From a bacterium (GTDB lineage: Bacteria > Hinthialibacterota > Hinthialibacteria > OLB16): a DNA stretch of 64,000 nt. The DNA is taken from assembly GCA_022072055.1 (NCBI GenBank), contig JAJVIK010000007.1, positions 577,442 through 641,441 on the forward strand, in the 5' to 3' direction. Below the pieces are notes generated by a model. That model was given only the letters and a program-made list of their open reading frames with translations, made no database searches and was not told the origin of the DNA. A program made the translations under genes and the position numbers. Numbering within the stretch: the first letter of the stretch is position 1; every line of letters starts with the position of its first letter. Shown piece by piece: positions 32,280 through 40,981 of the stretch.

Positions 32280-33394
32280 TGGCGACGGCAATCGGGGCGG
32301 TGGTGAGATCGCTTTCGGAGGTCCTTGGGTGGCACGCTCGCAGGAATGGATCCCCCGTTCGGAATCTGGGGCGCGAAATCTATCTGTTGATGGACCTCTC
32401 CACAACGTGCGACATCCTGTGTTCGCACTGCTTTCGTAACGCGTATACGCCCGCGCCAAGGACAATGACCGCCCGCGAATTGGAGGTTCTTGAAACGAGC
32501 GTCTTTCCGCATGTGGATCGCCTCGCCTTTTCCGAGACTGCCGAGGCTCTGCATGTCCGCATGATGCCGGAGGCGCTTTCCGCCGCCCGTCGCGCCGGAA
32601 TCCCCTTTATTCGTATTCAATCCAACGGCACACACCTCTCGCCGGAGGTGGGCAAAGTCCTTCTGGACCATGCTCTGAACGTTCTCGGCGTTTCCCTGGA
32701 TGCCGTCACACCCGAGACCTTCGCGCGAATTCGCAAGGGGGCTGATTGGGAACAGGTTGTAAAGAATGTCCGCGCATTCGCTCGCATGCGGGATGCGCGG
32801 CCCGAAGCGCGGACCCGCATCGCGCTCAACTTCTCGGTGATGGTCCAAAACGCCGCCGAGGCCCCGTCCTTCATACGATTCGCCAAGGAACTTGGGGCCG
32901 ACTCGGTGAGCTTCACCCACCTGATGATTGAGACTGAGGAGATGCGCTCCTGGAGCCTGATCCACGATCCCGTGCGCGCCAATTCCCTCTTCTCCGAGCT
33001 GCGCGAGGAGGCCGAGCAGGTGGCATTCCCTGTCCTTGTCCCCGAGGATGTGCCCTCGACCCTGAAGCCGTTCGATGGCGCCCTGCTGGAATCCCCATGC
33101 TACCATGGCCCGTGCCAGGCGGCTCGCGAGAAGTGGGTCTATCTGATGGCGGATGGAACTTGCCACCCCTGCCTGAACCTCCAGGACTGCCGGCCGATGG
33201 GGAATGTGTTCGAGACCCCACTTTCCGAGCTTTGGTTCGGCCCACGGAACCAAAGCTTCCGACGCGGAGCCTTGGTCTCGGGCCATGTGGAAGGGTGCGA
33301 CCACTGCAAGATTTTCATCGACCCCTCCGAAACCGGAAATGAAATGGCCTACATGGCCAAGCGCCTGACCACCCGTTCCGCCGCGAATTTGTGA
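32276..33394 (+). CDS. radical SAM protein with SPASM-type C-terminal cysteines
   Basis: 372 residues. The radical SAM motif C-x3-C-x2-C is Cys45, Cys49, Cys52 (TTCDILCSHCFRN). AFSETAEALHVRMMPEAL stands at the usual GGE position, which is altered to S-E-T-A-E. The C-terminal part has CYHGPCQ, CHPCLNLQDC and GCDHC, a cysteine layout like SPASM domains that carry auxiliary FeS clusters. It overlaps the fusion gene (ATGATG at 32276; ATG at 32279 is possible). SPASM enzymes often modify peptides or cofactors; the substrate is unknown. Confidence 0.88.
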   Translation: MMATAIGAVVRSLSEVLGWHARRNGSPVRNLGREIYLLMDLSTTCDILCSHCFRNAYTPAPRTMTARELEVLETSVFPHVDRLAFSETAEALHVRMMPEALSAARRAGIPFIRIQSNGTHLSPEVGKVLLDHALNVLGVSLDAVTPETFARIRKGADWEQVVKNVRAFARMRDARPEARTRIALNFSVMVQNAAEAPSFIRFAKELGADSVSFTHLMIETEEMRSWSLIHDPVRANSLFSELREEAEQVAFPVLVPEDVPSTLKPFDGALLESPCYHGPCQAAREKWVYLMADGTCHPCLNLQDCRPMGNVFETPLSELWFGPRNQSFRRGALVSGHVEGCDHCKIFIDPSETGNEMAYMAKRLTTRSAANL

Positions 33395-33655
33395 CGATTG
33401 TCTTGACTGATCCCGAGCCCCTATCTCGGTCCCGAGCAGCCAACCTTTGCAGAGACAGAGCAGCCGATACAGAGCCGTCCAACACGATTTACGACACCCT
33501 ATGTAACGGTGCAAGCTGCGCCATCTTAGTAGCCTCCATGCGGGAATTGGGAGGAGGGGTGTCTTGCCCAAACGGGAAGTGCAAGTCCCGGATTTCATGC
33601 AACTCGCGGTTCAGGACGAGATTCTCCGCCTGGAGGAGTCCCGCGGTGAGCATCA
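33395..33655. other. intergenic region after the radical SAM pair
   Basis: It holds no recognised gene. A GTG at 33391 overlapping the upstream stop opens a cysteine-rich frame (with CNGASC and SCPNGKCKS), and a different frame gives a 37-codon ORF with a strong ribosome-binding site (next entry). A short palindrome CGGGA/TCCCG lies near 33583-33600. The stretch is less GC-rich than its neighbours. Confidence 0.35.
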
Positions 33656-33677
33656 TCATTCAAAGGCCAGCGAATAG
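33564..33677 (+). CDS. possible 37-residue small ORF behind the radical SAM genes
   Basis: TTG start preceded by GGAGGAGGGG at good spacing. The product begins PKREVQVPDFMQLAVQDEIL, continues into a short amphipathic helix, and ends GEHHHSKASE. It overlaps the 3' end of the convergent hydrolase gene by 22 bases. It could be a genuine small peptide, a truncated gene or chance; no family is recognised. Confidence 0.25.
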   Translation: MPKREVQVPDFMQLAVQDEILRLEESRGEHHHSKASE

Positions 33678-35182
33678 ATGTCCGCCTCGCGCAACACAAA
33701 GCGGACGACAACCGGGTTGCCTCGATGCGCGGCGACACTGCGATTCCCCTTCCAGCTAACTCGCCGATCAAGAGCGTCACCGTAGATCGGATCACACTCG
33801 TCAAGCGTAAAGCCGGGGATTGGCGTGCCGCCGGGTTCGCGGATCTCGACTTGGATCCTACCGGCGGCACTGGTGGCGGCGTTGAGCGAGAGTTCGTGGC
33901 CGGAGAAGGTGATCGGCTTGGTTGTAAACTCGCCTTCCTGCAATTTGGCGTGGACGGAGGCGAAACCGTCGATCCGCAACGCATAGCGGCGGAGGCGCGA
34001 GTCGCGCCCGGTGAAGTAGGACTCTGTGGCGTAGAGGGAGAGCTCCCTTGGGGAATCGTCGCGAGCGGATTGGGTTTCAACGACGTGCCAAGCGATATAG
34101 TTGTCGCCGTATGACCAGTTGTGGCGCGTTCTAAGTCCGGGCCGTAGAAACACGTCGTTACTCTGGCGGAAGCTTTTCCCGTCGCGGCTGGTGATGTAAA
34201 CCGAGTCCGTGACCGCCGTGCCGTAGCGCGGCGAGACGCTCATGCGCTTTTCCCGAAGGTCCCATTCAGGCAACAACTTCGTGGATTCTGTAAAGCCGTG
34301 ATCCACATACCGTGCGGGGAACCCGATATAGAGGTGCGGCGCCCGCGAATACGGTTTGATCTGGTTGATGTAGAACTGCGCGAGGGGCTGCGGGCCCTCA
34401 CCGTCGGGAAAGGTGATAGCGCCTTCTTCGGTCCAGTGGAGGTAATCCTTGGAAACCGCGCGGTTCACCCGGCGCGTTCCCTTGAAGTTGCCTTGTGAAA
34501 ATGTCCGGTAGTAAAGGACATACTGCCGCTCCGCTTCGGACCAGAAGGAAACGTTTTGCGAGTCGAAAGCGCCGTTACTAAAGACCGGCGCGTCGGCCAT
34601 GGGCGTCCAGTGGATGCCGTCCGGCGATTGATAGACCCAGATCCCCTTGCCGGTCTCGGCGCCCGCGCCGGTAGCCTTGTATCGGGCTTCGGGCGTTGCG
34701 GTAGGGTTCTCATCAATAAATGGAGAGAAGTCGTGACAACCGCCGCCGTCGCCCATCTTGTTAAGGATAATGTTGTTGTCTTTGGAGCCGTTGAACTCGC
34801 AAAGGCCAAGGCTGGGGCGCACCCAGGTGATGCCGTCCTTGCTCTCGAAGTAGGCGATGCTCAGCGGGCCACCCGGTTCAATGCCGGTGGGGATCTGCCA
34901 GGCATGGTAGTACATGCGGTAAACGGACTCGCGCGCGTCGTGCAGAACGGTGTAGTAGCCGCAGCCGTTCCCTTCCCACGGCGCGTCGCATTGGACCGCG
35001 ATTTCCCGGGGTTCGGGCTGATGCACGAGTATCTGAACATTCTTCATCTCGCCGATGAGATGGTTGTCGATAAACAGCTCGCGCCGGCGGGCAAGGTCTA
35101 TCGACTCAGCGAAAACCGGGTGCGCCAGGCAGACCAGCAGGCCTGCCGTCATTCCGAGGGTCAGATTTCCTGTGGCATGCAT
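33656..35182 (-). CDS. secreted glycoside hydrolase-like protein, five-bladed propeller
   Basis: 508 residues with a signal peptide (LTLGMTAGLLVCLAHPVFA). RRELFIDNHLIGEMKNVQILVHQPEPREIAV, then YYHAWQIPTGIEPGGPLSIAYFESKDGITWVRPSLGL, and later repeated S-x-D-G-x-x-W units (YQSPDGIHWTPM, SKDYLHWTEEG, SRDGKSFRQS) are typical of GH32/43-like propeller proteins common in Planctomycetes. The start at 35182 was preferred because the frame upstream is a remnant of a different gene. The substrate is unknown; carbohydrate binding is likely. Confidence 0.83.
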   Translation of the reverse strand: MHATGNLTLGMTAGLLVCLAHPVFAESIDLARRRELFIDNHLIGEMKNVQILVHQPEPREIAVQCDAPWEGNGCGYYTVLHDARESVYRMYYHAWQIPTGIEPGGPLSIAYFESKDGITWVRPSLGLCEFNGSKDNNIILNKMGDGGGCHDFSPFIDENPTATPEARYKATGAGAETGKGIWVYQSPDGIHWTPMADAPVFSNGAFDSQNVSFWSEAERQYVLYYRTFSQGNFKGTRRVNRAVSKDYLHWTEEGAITFPDGEGPQPLAQFYINQIKPYSRAPHLYIGFPARYVDHGFTESTKLLPEWDLREKRMSVSPRYGTAVTDSVYITSRDGKSFRQSNDVFLRPGLRTRHNWSYGDNYIAWHVVETQSARDDSPRELSLYATESYFTGRDSRLRRYALRIDGFASVHAKLQEGEFTTKPITFSGHELSLNAATSAAGRIQVEIREPGGTPIPGFTLDECDPIYGDALDRRVSWKGNRSVAAHRGNPVVVRFVLREADIYSLAFE

Positions 35183-35332
35183 GCTTCGCGCACTCCCCGC
35201 GCCCCACTCGTTGGGGCGAATGCAGTAACCGATCTGACCGCCTTCGATGAGTAGCCCCTCGTTCAGGACATGCCGGAAACTCACGGTTCCGAGAAGCCTT
35301 GATTCACGCGCAAACCCCAATACGCGCCGCAC
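35183..35332 (-). pseudogene. fragment of a GNAT acetyltransferase gene
   Basis: Directly upstream of, and in frame with, the propeller gene the minus strand encodes RLLGTVSFRHVLNEGLLIEG then GQIGYCIRPNEWGAGSAR. That corresponds to the middle of a GNAT N-acetyltransferase: strand beta4 followed by the acetyl-CoA loop, normally Q/R-x-x-G-x-G/A. Both ends of the domain are missing and the pyrophosphate loop is degraded. It is a relic left at a recombination junction. Confidence 0.65.
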
Positions 35333-35383
35333 GGAACAAATCCGCCATGGAGGCTTTTTCCGCGCTCCAAGTCCGGAACAACT

Positions 35384-36133
35384 TCAGTTCACCAGGCGAT
35401 CGTTGTAATGCTCCCGCGCGATGCCCATGTCGGTGGCGATCACCCGCCAGAGATCCCCGTGGCTGTTGGTGCCGTTGGTCGGGTTGTAGGGCAACCCCTC
35501 GCGCAAGCCATCCCCATCCACATCAATGGTGTAAGGGGTCTCCCGGAGCCAGTCTCCCGCCACCTTGTCCGGTCCGATCCCGAACACACCCCCATAGGAC
35601 AGGCGCCCTGTCAAACGACTCCCGCGGTACTGCGGAAAGGAGTCGTAGCCGTGCGTGATCCGACCGTTGCTGAACGGGTCGGCGGTCGATGCCGCGGTCA
35701 TGTAGGGGACTGGGGAGGTGAGCGGGCAATGAACGCCGGGGGCGTAAAAATCCTCCTCGCTCGCCACGAAGGTCACCAGACCTTTGTCTCTCGGGAGCGG
35801 AGGGGCGTAACAGCTGCACACCCGGTCAGGATTCCCACACCCTCCAAGTCCGAGCTTCTTGGCGCGTAACTTGGCGACCAACAGGGTGAGCTCACCCACC
35901 CCAGCGTCATTGTAGTCCGGGTACACATCCCCCCAATCCAGGACAAAGGCGTGCATGGCGGTCTCAAAAGACTTGAGGTTCCCGCGCGTGGCGGTCACCT
36001 TGGCGCGGACTTGCGCCTCGAGGAAATTCGGAAGCGCGATGGCGATCAGGATCAGGATGATGGCGATCACGATCAGGAGTTCGATCAGCGTGAAACCGCC
36101 GGGACTTGGTTTCTGGAGGGATTGCCGCATCAT
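35384..36133 (-). CDS. type II secretion/prepilin-like protein with N-terminal methylation motif
   Basis: 249 residues. The class III signal GGFTLIELLIVIAIILILIA, with Glu5 of the mature part and a single hydrophobic helix, is followed by LPNFLEAQVRAKVTATRGNLKSFETAMHAF. This variant is abundant in Sumerlaeota/Hydrogenedentota-type genomes, which carry many paralogues. The globular part contains YPDYNDAG, four cysteines (CGNPDRVCSCY, HCPLT) and repeated G-D/Y stretches. The start at 36133 has GAGAGG upstream. No secretion ATPase is nearby, so it is an isolated pseudopilin. Confidence 0.9.
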   Translation of the reverse strand: MMRQSLQKPSPGGFTLIELLIVIAIILILIAIALPNFLEAQVRAKVTATRGNLKSFETAMHAFVLDWGDVYPDYNDAGVGELTLLVAKLRAKKLGLGGCGNPDRVCSCYAPPLPRDKGLVTFVASEEDFYAPGVHCPLTSPVPYMTAASTADPFSNGRITHGYDSFPQYRGSRLTGRLSYGGVFGIGPDKVAGDWLRETPYTIDVDGDGLREGLPYNPTNGTNSHGDLWRVIATDMGIAREHYNDRLVN

Positions 36134-36210
36134 GTTGATACCTCTCAAGCGAGAGATGGCACGGTCCGCGCGGGTGGGACTGTTCAGGTCGATTGCCCGG
36201 AGACAGGAGA

Positions 36211-37296
36211 ATGCTAGACGGAATGAGCCGGGGCCACAATGCCCCGGTCCGAACCTCGGCAATTCGGCGAAGGGAGGGCTTTACGGTCGTGGGGGCCCGA
36301 GCGGTCTTCGCTTTGATCCTCTCTGTCTCCCTGATCCCCCCATCCTCGGGTTGGGCGGCGGACAAACTCTACCTGGGCGAGCGCTTTGGGCAGGTGGTGA
36401 TGGAAATCGATGTTCGCACCGGGGACCGCCGTCTCTTTGAAATGGAGGATTACCCCCGCGTGCTCACGGCCCGCAACCCCGCCGTGGATGGGGCCGATTC
36501 CTTCCTGTTCCTCGCCGGCGACGCCATCCAGCGTCTCTCCATCAAGCGATATCGAGTCTCCACAGGGGTGGTGGAGGGGGTCAGCGGCTACGACAACTAC
36601 GCCTCGATGGAGCCGCACGGCTCAGGACCGGACATCGGAATCACCCTGGCGGACATGGTGGTAACCCCGGAAAACACGCTCCTCGCCCTCCAAGGCTCGC
36701 TTGGGCCGATGGAGATCGAACTCGACAGCGGCGACCGCAGGCTGCTCGCTGGGCCCATCAACCCGCCGACCGGCCACAATCCGCCGATGCAGGAGCCGCT
36801 CGACCTGGTGTGGGAGTCCTCGGAAACAATTCTGGTCGCGGACCGATTCCAGGGGATTTTCCGCATGAGTCGTTCGACCGGCGACCTGGATCTCCCCTAT
36901 CCCACCGGCGCCTTTCTCAGTCCGCCCTACAACATCGAGCGCCTGCCGAGCGGGCAGATCCTGCATTGTCTGAGCCAGGAAGACCACGCCCTCTATCTCT
37001 TCGATCCGACCACGGGAGAGGACCAAGTGCTCTCCTCGGGAGGACCGTTTCCGGTGGGTCCCGGAATCCCCTTTGTGATCGTGTGGGACATCGCCGCCGA
37101 TGAGATCGGGCACATCTATGTCTACGACCTGGGGATCCCCGCGGTCTTTGAGGTCCGCGCGAAGACCGGGGAGCGGATCCTGATCTCGAGCTCCGAACGG
37201 GGCCAAGGACCCGACCTTCTCGCGGGCCTGAGCCGACCTTCGCTCTCCGCCGGCAGGGCTTTCAAGCTTTCCGGAAGCGGCTGGATTCTCCGCTGA
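36211..37296 (+). CDS. hypothetical secreted beta-propeller-like protein
   Basis: About 361 residues with an N-terminal hydrophobic export segment (VFALILSVSLIPPSSGWA). The rest is a repeat-poor but propeller-like series: LYLGERFGQVVMEIDVRTGDRRL, LALQGSLGPMEIELDSGDRRLL, ILVADRFQGIFRMSRSTGDLDL, IYVYDLGIPAVFEVRAKTGERIL, each ending in T-G-D/E-R. No catalytic residues recognised. Start 36211 follows ACAGGAG very closely; 36223 is the alternative. It is divergent from the prepilin-like gene. Confidence 0.72.
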   Translation: MLDGMSRGHNAPVRTSAIRRREGFTVVGARAVFALILSVSLIPPSSGWAADKLYLGERFGQVVMEIDVRTGDRRLFEMEDYPRVLTARNPAVDGADSFLFLAGDAIQRLSIKRYRVSTGVVEGVSGYDNYASMEPHGSGPDIGITLADMVVTPENTLLALQGSLGPMEIELDSGDRRLLAGPINPPTGHNPPMQEPLDLVWESSETILVADRFQGIFRMSRSTGDLDLPYPTGAFLSPPYNIERLPSGQILHCLSQEDHALYLFDPTTGEDQVLSSGGPFPVGPGIPFVIVWDIAADEIGHIYVYDLGIPAVFEVRAKTGERILISSSERGQGPDLLAGLSRPSLSAGRAFKLSGSGWILR

Positions 37297-37393
37297 TTCC
37301 GCGCCGACCCTGGATTTCACTTGCGACCGGGGTATCGTATCGGCGGCGAACAGACCGCCCTTTGGACTTCGACCGCTTCCCTGGAGATTCCCC

Positions 37394-39499
37394 ATGAGTC
37401 GCTCCGCTCTCCCCGTAACCTTCCTCCGCGCTTTCGCCCTGTGCCTTCTTCTCGCCGCCGCGAGCCTGGCCGAGGAGGTCAAGATCATCCGCGATGATTT
37501 CGGCATCCCCCACATCTTCGCCGAAAGCGATGAGGGGATGTCTTACGGCCTGGGCTATGCCCAAGCCGAGGACCGTTTGGAGGAACTGCTCAGGAACTAT
37601 CGCCTCGCCGAGGGAACCATGTCGGAGGCCTTCGGGAAGGAATTCTATAAGCACGATTACCGTCAGCGGGTGTGGCGTCACCGTGAGGTGAGCGAGTCGA
37701 AATACGGAACCCTTTCGGAAATGTCGCGCCGCTGCATGGAAGCTTTTCAGGAAGGGATCAAGGCCTACATGAAGGAGCACCCGGAACAGGCTCCCGCCTG
37801 GGCCCCGGAGCTCCACCCGTGGCAGATTGTGGCCCTTTCGCGCTTCATCATCTGGAACTGGCCGGAGGGGGATGCCGCCGAGGACCTCGAACGCGGCGGC
37901 ATCGCCCCCGATCCGGTCGAGTATCGCGGCTCGAACCAGTGGTTGATCGCCCCCAAACGAACCACGGACGGAGCGGCGCTCGCGCTGATCGATCCGCATC
38001 TCTCCTGGTATGGCACGTTCCGGTTTTATGAGGCGCGCCTGTACGGCAAGACCATCAAGATGTCGGGCGCCGGCATCCTGGGCGCGGCGCTCCCCGCGCT
38101 TGGCCACAGCCAGTGGTGCTCGGTGGCGATGACCACCGGCTCGGGCGACACCGCCGATGTCTTTGAGGAGACTCTCAACCCGGACAATCCGCTCCAGTAT
38201 CAGGTCGATGGGGAGTGGCGCGACATGACTGTTCGCCAGGAGGTGATCCGGGTGAAGAAGGAGGATGGTTCGCTCGATGAAGTGAAGGTGGAGATCCCTT
38301 ACACCCATCACGGCCCGATCGTGGCGCGCAAGGCGGGCAAGGGGTACGCCATGGCGATCCCCTACATGGAGGACATCGGGCTTTCGGACCAGGTGTACGA
38401 GATGATGACCGCGAGGAACCTCGCGGAGATGAAGAAGGCGCTCTCGCGGCTCGCGCTCATGGGCCAGAATGTGATGATCGGGACCGTGGATGGCGACATC
38501 TACTACCAGCGCACCGGGAAAGTCCCGATCCGGGCCGAGGGAACCGATTCCTCCCGACCGATTCCCGGGCATCTCTCGAAGAACGATTGGAAGGGGATTC
38601 ACCGGGCGGAAGACCTGGTTCAGGTCACCAATCCCCCCCAGGGGTACATGCAGAACTGCAATGTCTCCCCCTTCGCGATGATGAAGAACAGCCCGATGCG
38701 TCTCGCGGACTACCCCGCCTATGTCTATGGCGCGCCGGAGATGCCCGCGCACCAACGCGCGGCGATGGCGCTTGAGGTTCTCGACCGGGATTCGAGTTTC
38801 ACCGTGGAGGAGGCGCTCGACTTGGCCATGAACACCGAGGTCTATAACGCCGACAAGTGGCAAGCGCGCCTCAATCAGGCTTGGGACAAGAAGCCATCTT
38901 CCGGTGCCGACACGGTCCGCGTGCATGCCCTGATCTCCGAATGGGACCGCCACAGCCGCCCCGAGTCAACCGGCGCGATGGCCTACAAGTATTGGAAGGA
39001 CTCCCTGCCGGAGGATGCGCGCAAGGGGGATCGGATGGGGGACCCGCCGCCCGAATCGCTGACCGATGAGGAGGCCCTGGCCGCGCTCGAAGCCGCCGCC
39101 AAAAAGCTTCAAGCCGATTTTGGGAAGCTGGAGGTCGCCTTCGGCGAGGTCTACCGTGTGGGCCGCGAAGGCGGGAAGGAGACCTGGCCGGTGGGTGGCG
39201 GGAATCCGGGGAGCGGGATGGCCACTCCACGGAACATCAGCTTCAAGAAGGGCAAGGATGGGAGGTTCATCGGGTCCGGTGGGCAAACCGCCATCCAGGT
39301 GATTCAGCTCACCAAGCCGCCCAAATCCTGGACCGTGATTCCCCTGGGCGAAAGCGACCATCCGGAGTCCGGCCACTGGGACGACCAAGCCCAAAAGCTC
39401 TTCAGTCAGGGTAAGCTCAAACCCTCGTACTTCATGGACGAGAGGGGCCTTGCGGCGCACACGGAGAGGGTGGTGAGGGTGGAGTTTGAACGAAAATGA
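37394..39499 (+). CDS. penicillin acylase family protein (N-terminal nucleophile amidase)
   Basis: 701 residues, exported by a signal peptide (ALCLLLAAASLAEE). The family pieces are VKIIRDDFGIPHIFAESDEGMSYGLGYAQAEDRL in the A-chain and, at the autocleavage site, RGSNQWLIAPKRT, where Ser180 becomes the N-terminal nucleophile of the B-chain. The later HHGPIV and NVMIGTVDGDIYYQRTGKVP fit the oxyanion and substrate pocket. It hydrolyses amides such as acyl-homoserine lactones or beta-lactam side chains; specificity is unknown. Periplasmic, apparently monocistronic. Confidence 0.93.
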   Translation: MSRSALPVTFLRAFALCLLLAAASLAEEVKIIRDDFGIPHIFAESDEGMSYGLGYAQAEDRLEELLRNYRLAEGTMSEAFGKEFYKHDYRQRVWRHREVSESKYGTLSEMSRRCMEAFQEGIKAYMKEHPEQAPAWAPELHPWQIVALSRFIIWNWPEGDAAEDLERGGIAPDPVEYRGSNQWLIAPKRTTDGAALALIDPHLSWYGTFRFYEARLYGKTIKMSGAGILGAALPALGHSQWCSVAMTTGSGDTADVFEETLNPDNPLQYQVDGEWRDMTVRQEVIRVKKEDGSLDEVKVEIPYTHHGPIVARKAGKGYAMAIPYMEDIGLSDQVYEMMTARNLAEMKKALSRLALMGQNVMIGTVDGDIYYQRTGKVPIRAEGTDSSRPIPGHLSKNDWKGIHRAEDLVQVTNPPQGYMQNCNVSPFAMMKNSPMRLADYPAYVYGAPEMPAHQRAAMALEVLDRDSSFTVEEALDLAMNTEVYNADKWQARLNQAWDKKPSSGADTVRVHALISEWDRHSRPESTGAMAYKYWKDSLPEDARKGDRMGDPPPESLTDEEALAALEAAAKKLQADFGKLEVAFGEVYRVGREGGKETWPVGGGNPGSGMATPRNISFKKGKDGRFIGSGGQTAIQVIQLTKPPKSWTVIPLGESDHPESGHWDDQAQKLFSQGKLKPSYFMDERGLAAHTERVVRVEFERK

Positions 39500-39605
39500 C
39501 TGAGGTCCTCCAGGAAGAAACCAGGATTCTCATCGAGTTTCGCCGGATTGACAGACCCATCCGGCTGAACAATACTGACCATAATTGCAGCGGAAGGGGG
39601 CTGAC

Positions 39606-40286
39606 TTGAGTCGAGACCAATCTCGGGGGAAACCACAATCTCGGAAATGCCCGTCCACGGAATTGAAAACTCTCCCAGAATTGAGAGGGCGTTTCTCGAC
39701 CATTCTGGCGGACCCTCCTTGGAGGTTTTCCAACAGCACAGGGAAGGTTGCCCCCGAACACAAGCGTCTGCGGCGCTATGGCACAATGAGCATCGAGGAA
39801 ATCTGCGGGTTGCCGGTGGTGAACCATGCAACCGATCAGGCCCATCTCTATTTGTGGGTGCCCAACGCCTTGTTGCCTTGGGGACTCCGGGTGATGGAAG
39901 CTTGGGGCTTTGAGTACAAGACAAACATCGTTTGGTACAAAGTCCGCAAGGATGGTGGGCCGGACGGACGTGGAGTGGGGTTTTATTTCCGAAACGTGAC
40001 CGAGCTCTTACTCTTTGGAGTTCGCGGGAAATTGAGGACACTTTCGCCCGGCCGGAGACAGGTCAACATCCACGCTTCTCGCAAACGTGAGCATTCCCGA
40101 AAACCATCGGGTATTTATCGGATCATTGAGAGTTGCAGTCCCGGTCCCTATGTCGAACTGTTCGCGCGCGAGTCCCGCCCCGGATGGACACAATGGGGTG
40201 ATGAGATTGAAACTTACGGTCAGACCAGGCAAGCGTATCCCGCTTATGACGGGGATGAATCCAGCGTTTATTCCTTCTCGCTGTAA
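39606..40286 (+). CDS. MT-A70 family adenine DNA methyltransferase
   Basis: 226 residues from a TTG at 39606, which has GGAAGGGGG five bases before it (a TTG at 39585 is the alternative). The catalytic DPPW is in FSTILADPPWRFSN. The family continues with YGTMSIEEICGLPV, AHLYLWVPNALLPWGLRVMEAWGFEYKTNIVWYK and ELLLFGVRGK. N6-adenine methylation of DNA is expected. It faces the BglII-type endonuclease gene with a 19-base tail-to-tail overlap, so the two very likely form a restriction-modification system. Lower GC than its neighbours. Confidence 0.93.
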   Translation: MSRDQSRGKPQSRKCPSTELKTLPELRGRFSTILADPPWRFSNSTGKVAPEHKRLRRYGTMSIEEICGLPVVNHATDQAHLYLWVPNALLPWGLRVMEAWGFEYKTNIVWYKVRKDGGPDGRGVGFYFRNVTELLLFGVRGKLRTLSPGRRQVNIHASRKREHSRKPSGIYRIIESCSPGPYVELFARESRPGWTQWGDEIETYGQTRQAYPAYDGDESSVYSFSL

Positions 40287-40858
40287 CACAGTCTGGTGAT
40301 GCCAATAAGGAGCAGCGGACAGCCCCCGGCGGCGCCACTATTGACCTTGGGCATGAGCTTGTCCCAGTGCGTCGTGGAAGGTCCGTATTTCGACCCGATT
40401 CCAAGGCTATTGAGCAGGTCTTGAAGCTCGCTCGTTCGCGTTATGATTATCCCGACCGACAAGGCCCCGATACTGTGGAGTAATCGGAAATTGTTCAAAT
40501 CCCGGTCATAGAACTCGGTCTTGTTGTTCCATTCAACCTCGAGGCCAATCCCCCCTTTCTCATTGTCAACCTCGTGTGTTCTTGTCGGATAGTCGCGACC
40601 ATCCACGCGAAGGTCGATCTGAAAGCTCCTTTTCCCCCACCCCCTTCGCTGGAGAAAGCCATCAATTTCCTTGGGGACATTCGACCTGCCGCCCCCTTTG
40701 ACTATGATCGCGCTTCGCCGCAACCGGAATGCCTCAAGGCAAGCGAGAAGATCAGACCACTGCTCCGGGAAGTCGGATGAGAGCACCCCAATTGCATGCC
40801 GATGCTCGGCAAGACAGTACCGTTCACGGAGATGTTCGGGGACGATGTCGAGCGCCAT
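40268..40858 (-). CDS. BglII/BstYI-family type II restriction endonuclease
   Basis: 196 residues from ATG 40858. The family core is HEVDNEKGGIGLEVEWNNKTEFYDRDLNNFRLLHSIG, which holds the catalytic D/E-x-E and N-N-K residues, followed by VGIIITRTSELQDLL. The C-terminal GSKYGPSTTHWDKLMPKVNSGAAGGCPLLLIGITR is diagnostic of BglII/BstYI-type enzymes, which cut sequences of the R-GATC-Y type. Exact specificity needs testing. It is convergent with the MT-A70 gene. Confidence 0.9.
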   Translation of the reverse strand: MALDIVPEHLRERYCLAEHRHAIGVLSSDFPEQWSDLLACLEAFRLRRSAIIVKGGGRSNVPKEIDGFLQRRGWGKRSFQIDLRVDGRDYPTRTHEVDNEKGGIGLEVEWNNKTEFYDRDLNNFRLLHSIGALSVGIIITRTSELQDLLNSLGIGSKYGPSTTHWDKLMPKVNSGAAGGCPLLLIGITRLCYSEKE

Positions 40859-40981
40859 GTTTCCGAGGATGGATCTGAGAGGGGAATGGGTCAACTGGGA
40901 AACCTAGTGGGCCGCGGGGTCCCGGCGGTTCCTCTCATTCTGATCGGTGTGGATGCTTGAAATGAAGGGACGGCTGTCGCC

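Noticed and set aside
32207-33598. 463-codon minus-strand ORF opposite the second radical SAM gene
   Set aside because: No domain recognised; the plus strand has the CxxxCxxC and SPASM-like cysteines.
37262-38953. 563-codon minus-strand ORF opposite the penicillin acylase
   Set aside because: A shadow of a clear acylase gene with signal peptide and nucleophile serine.
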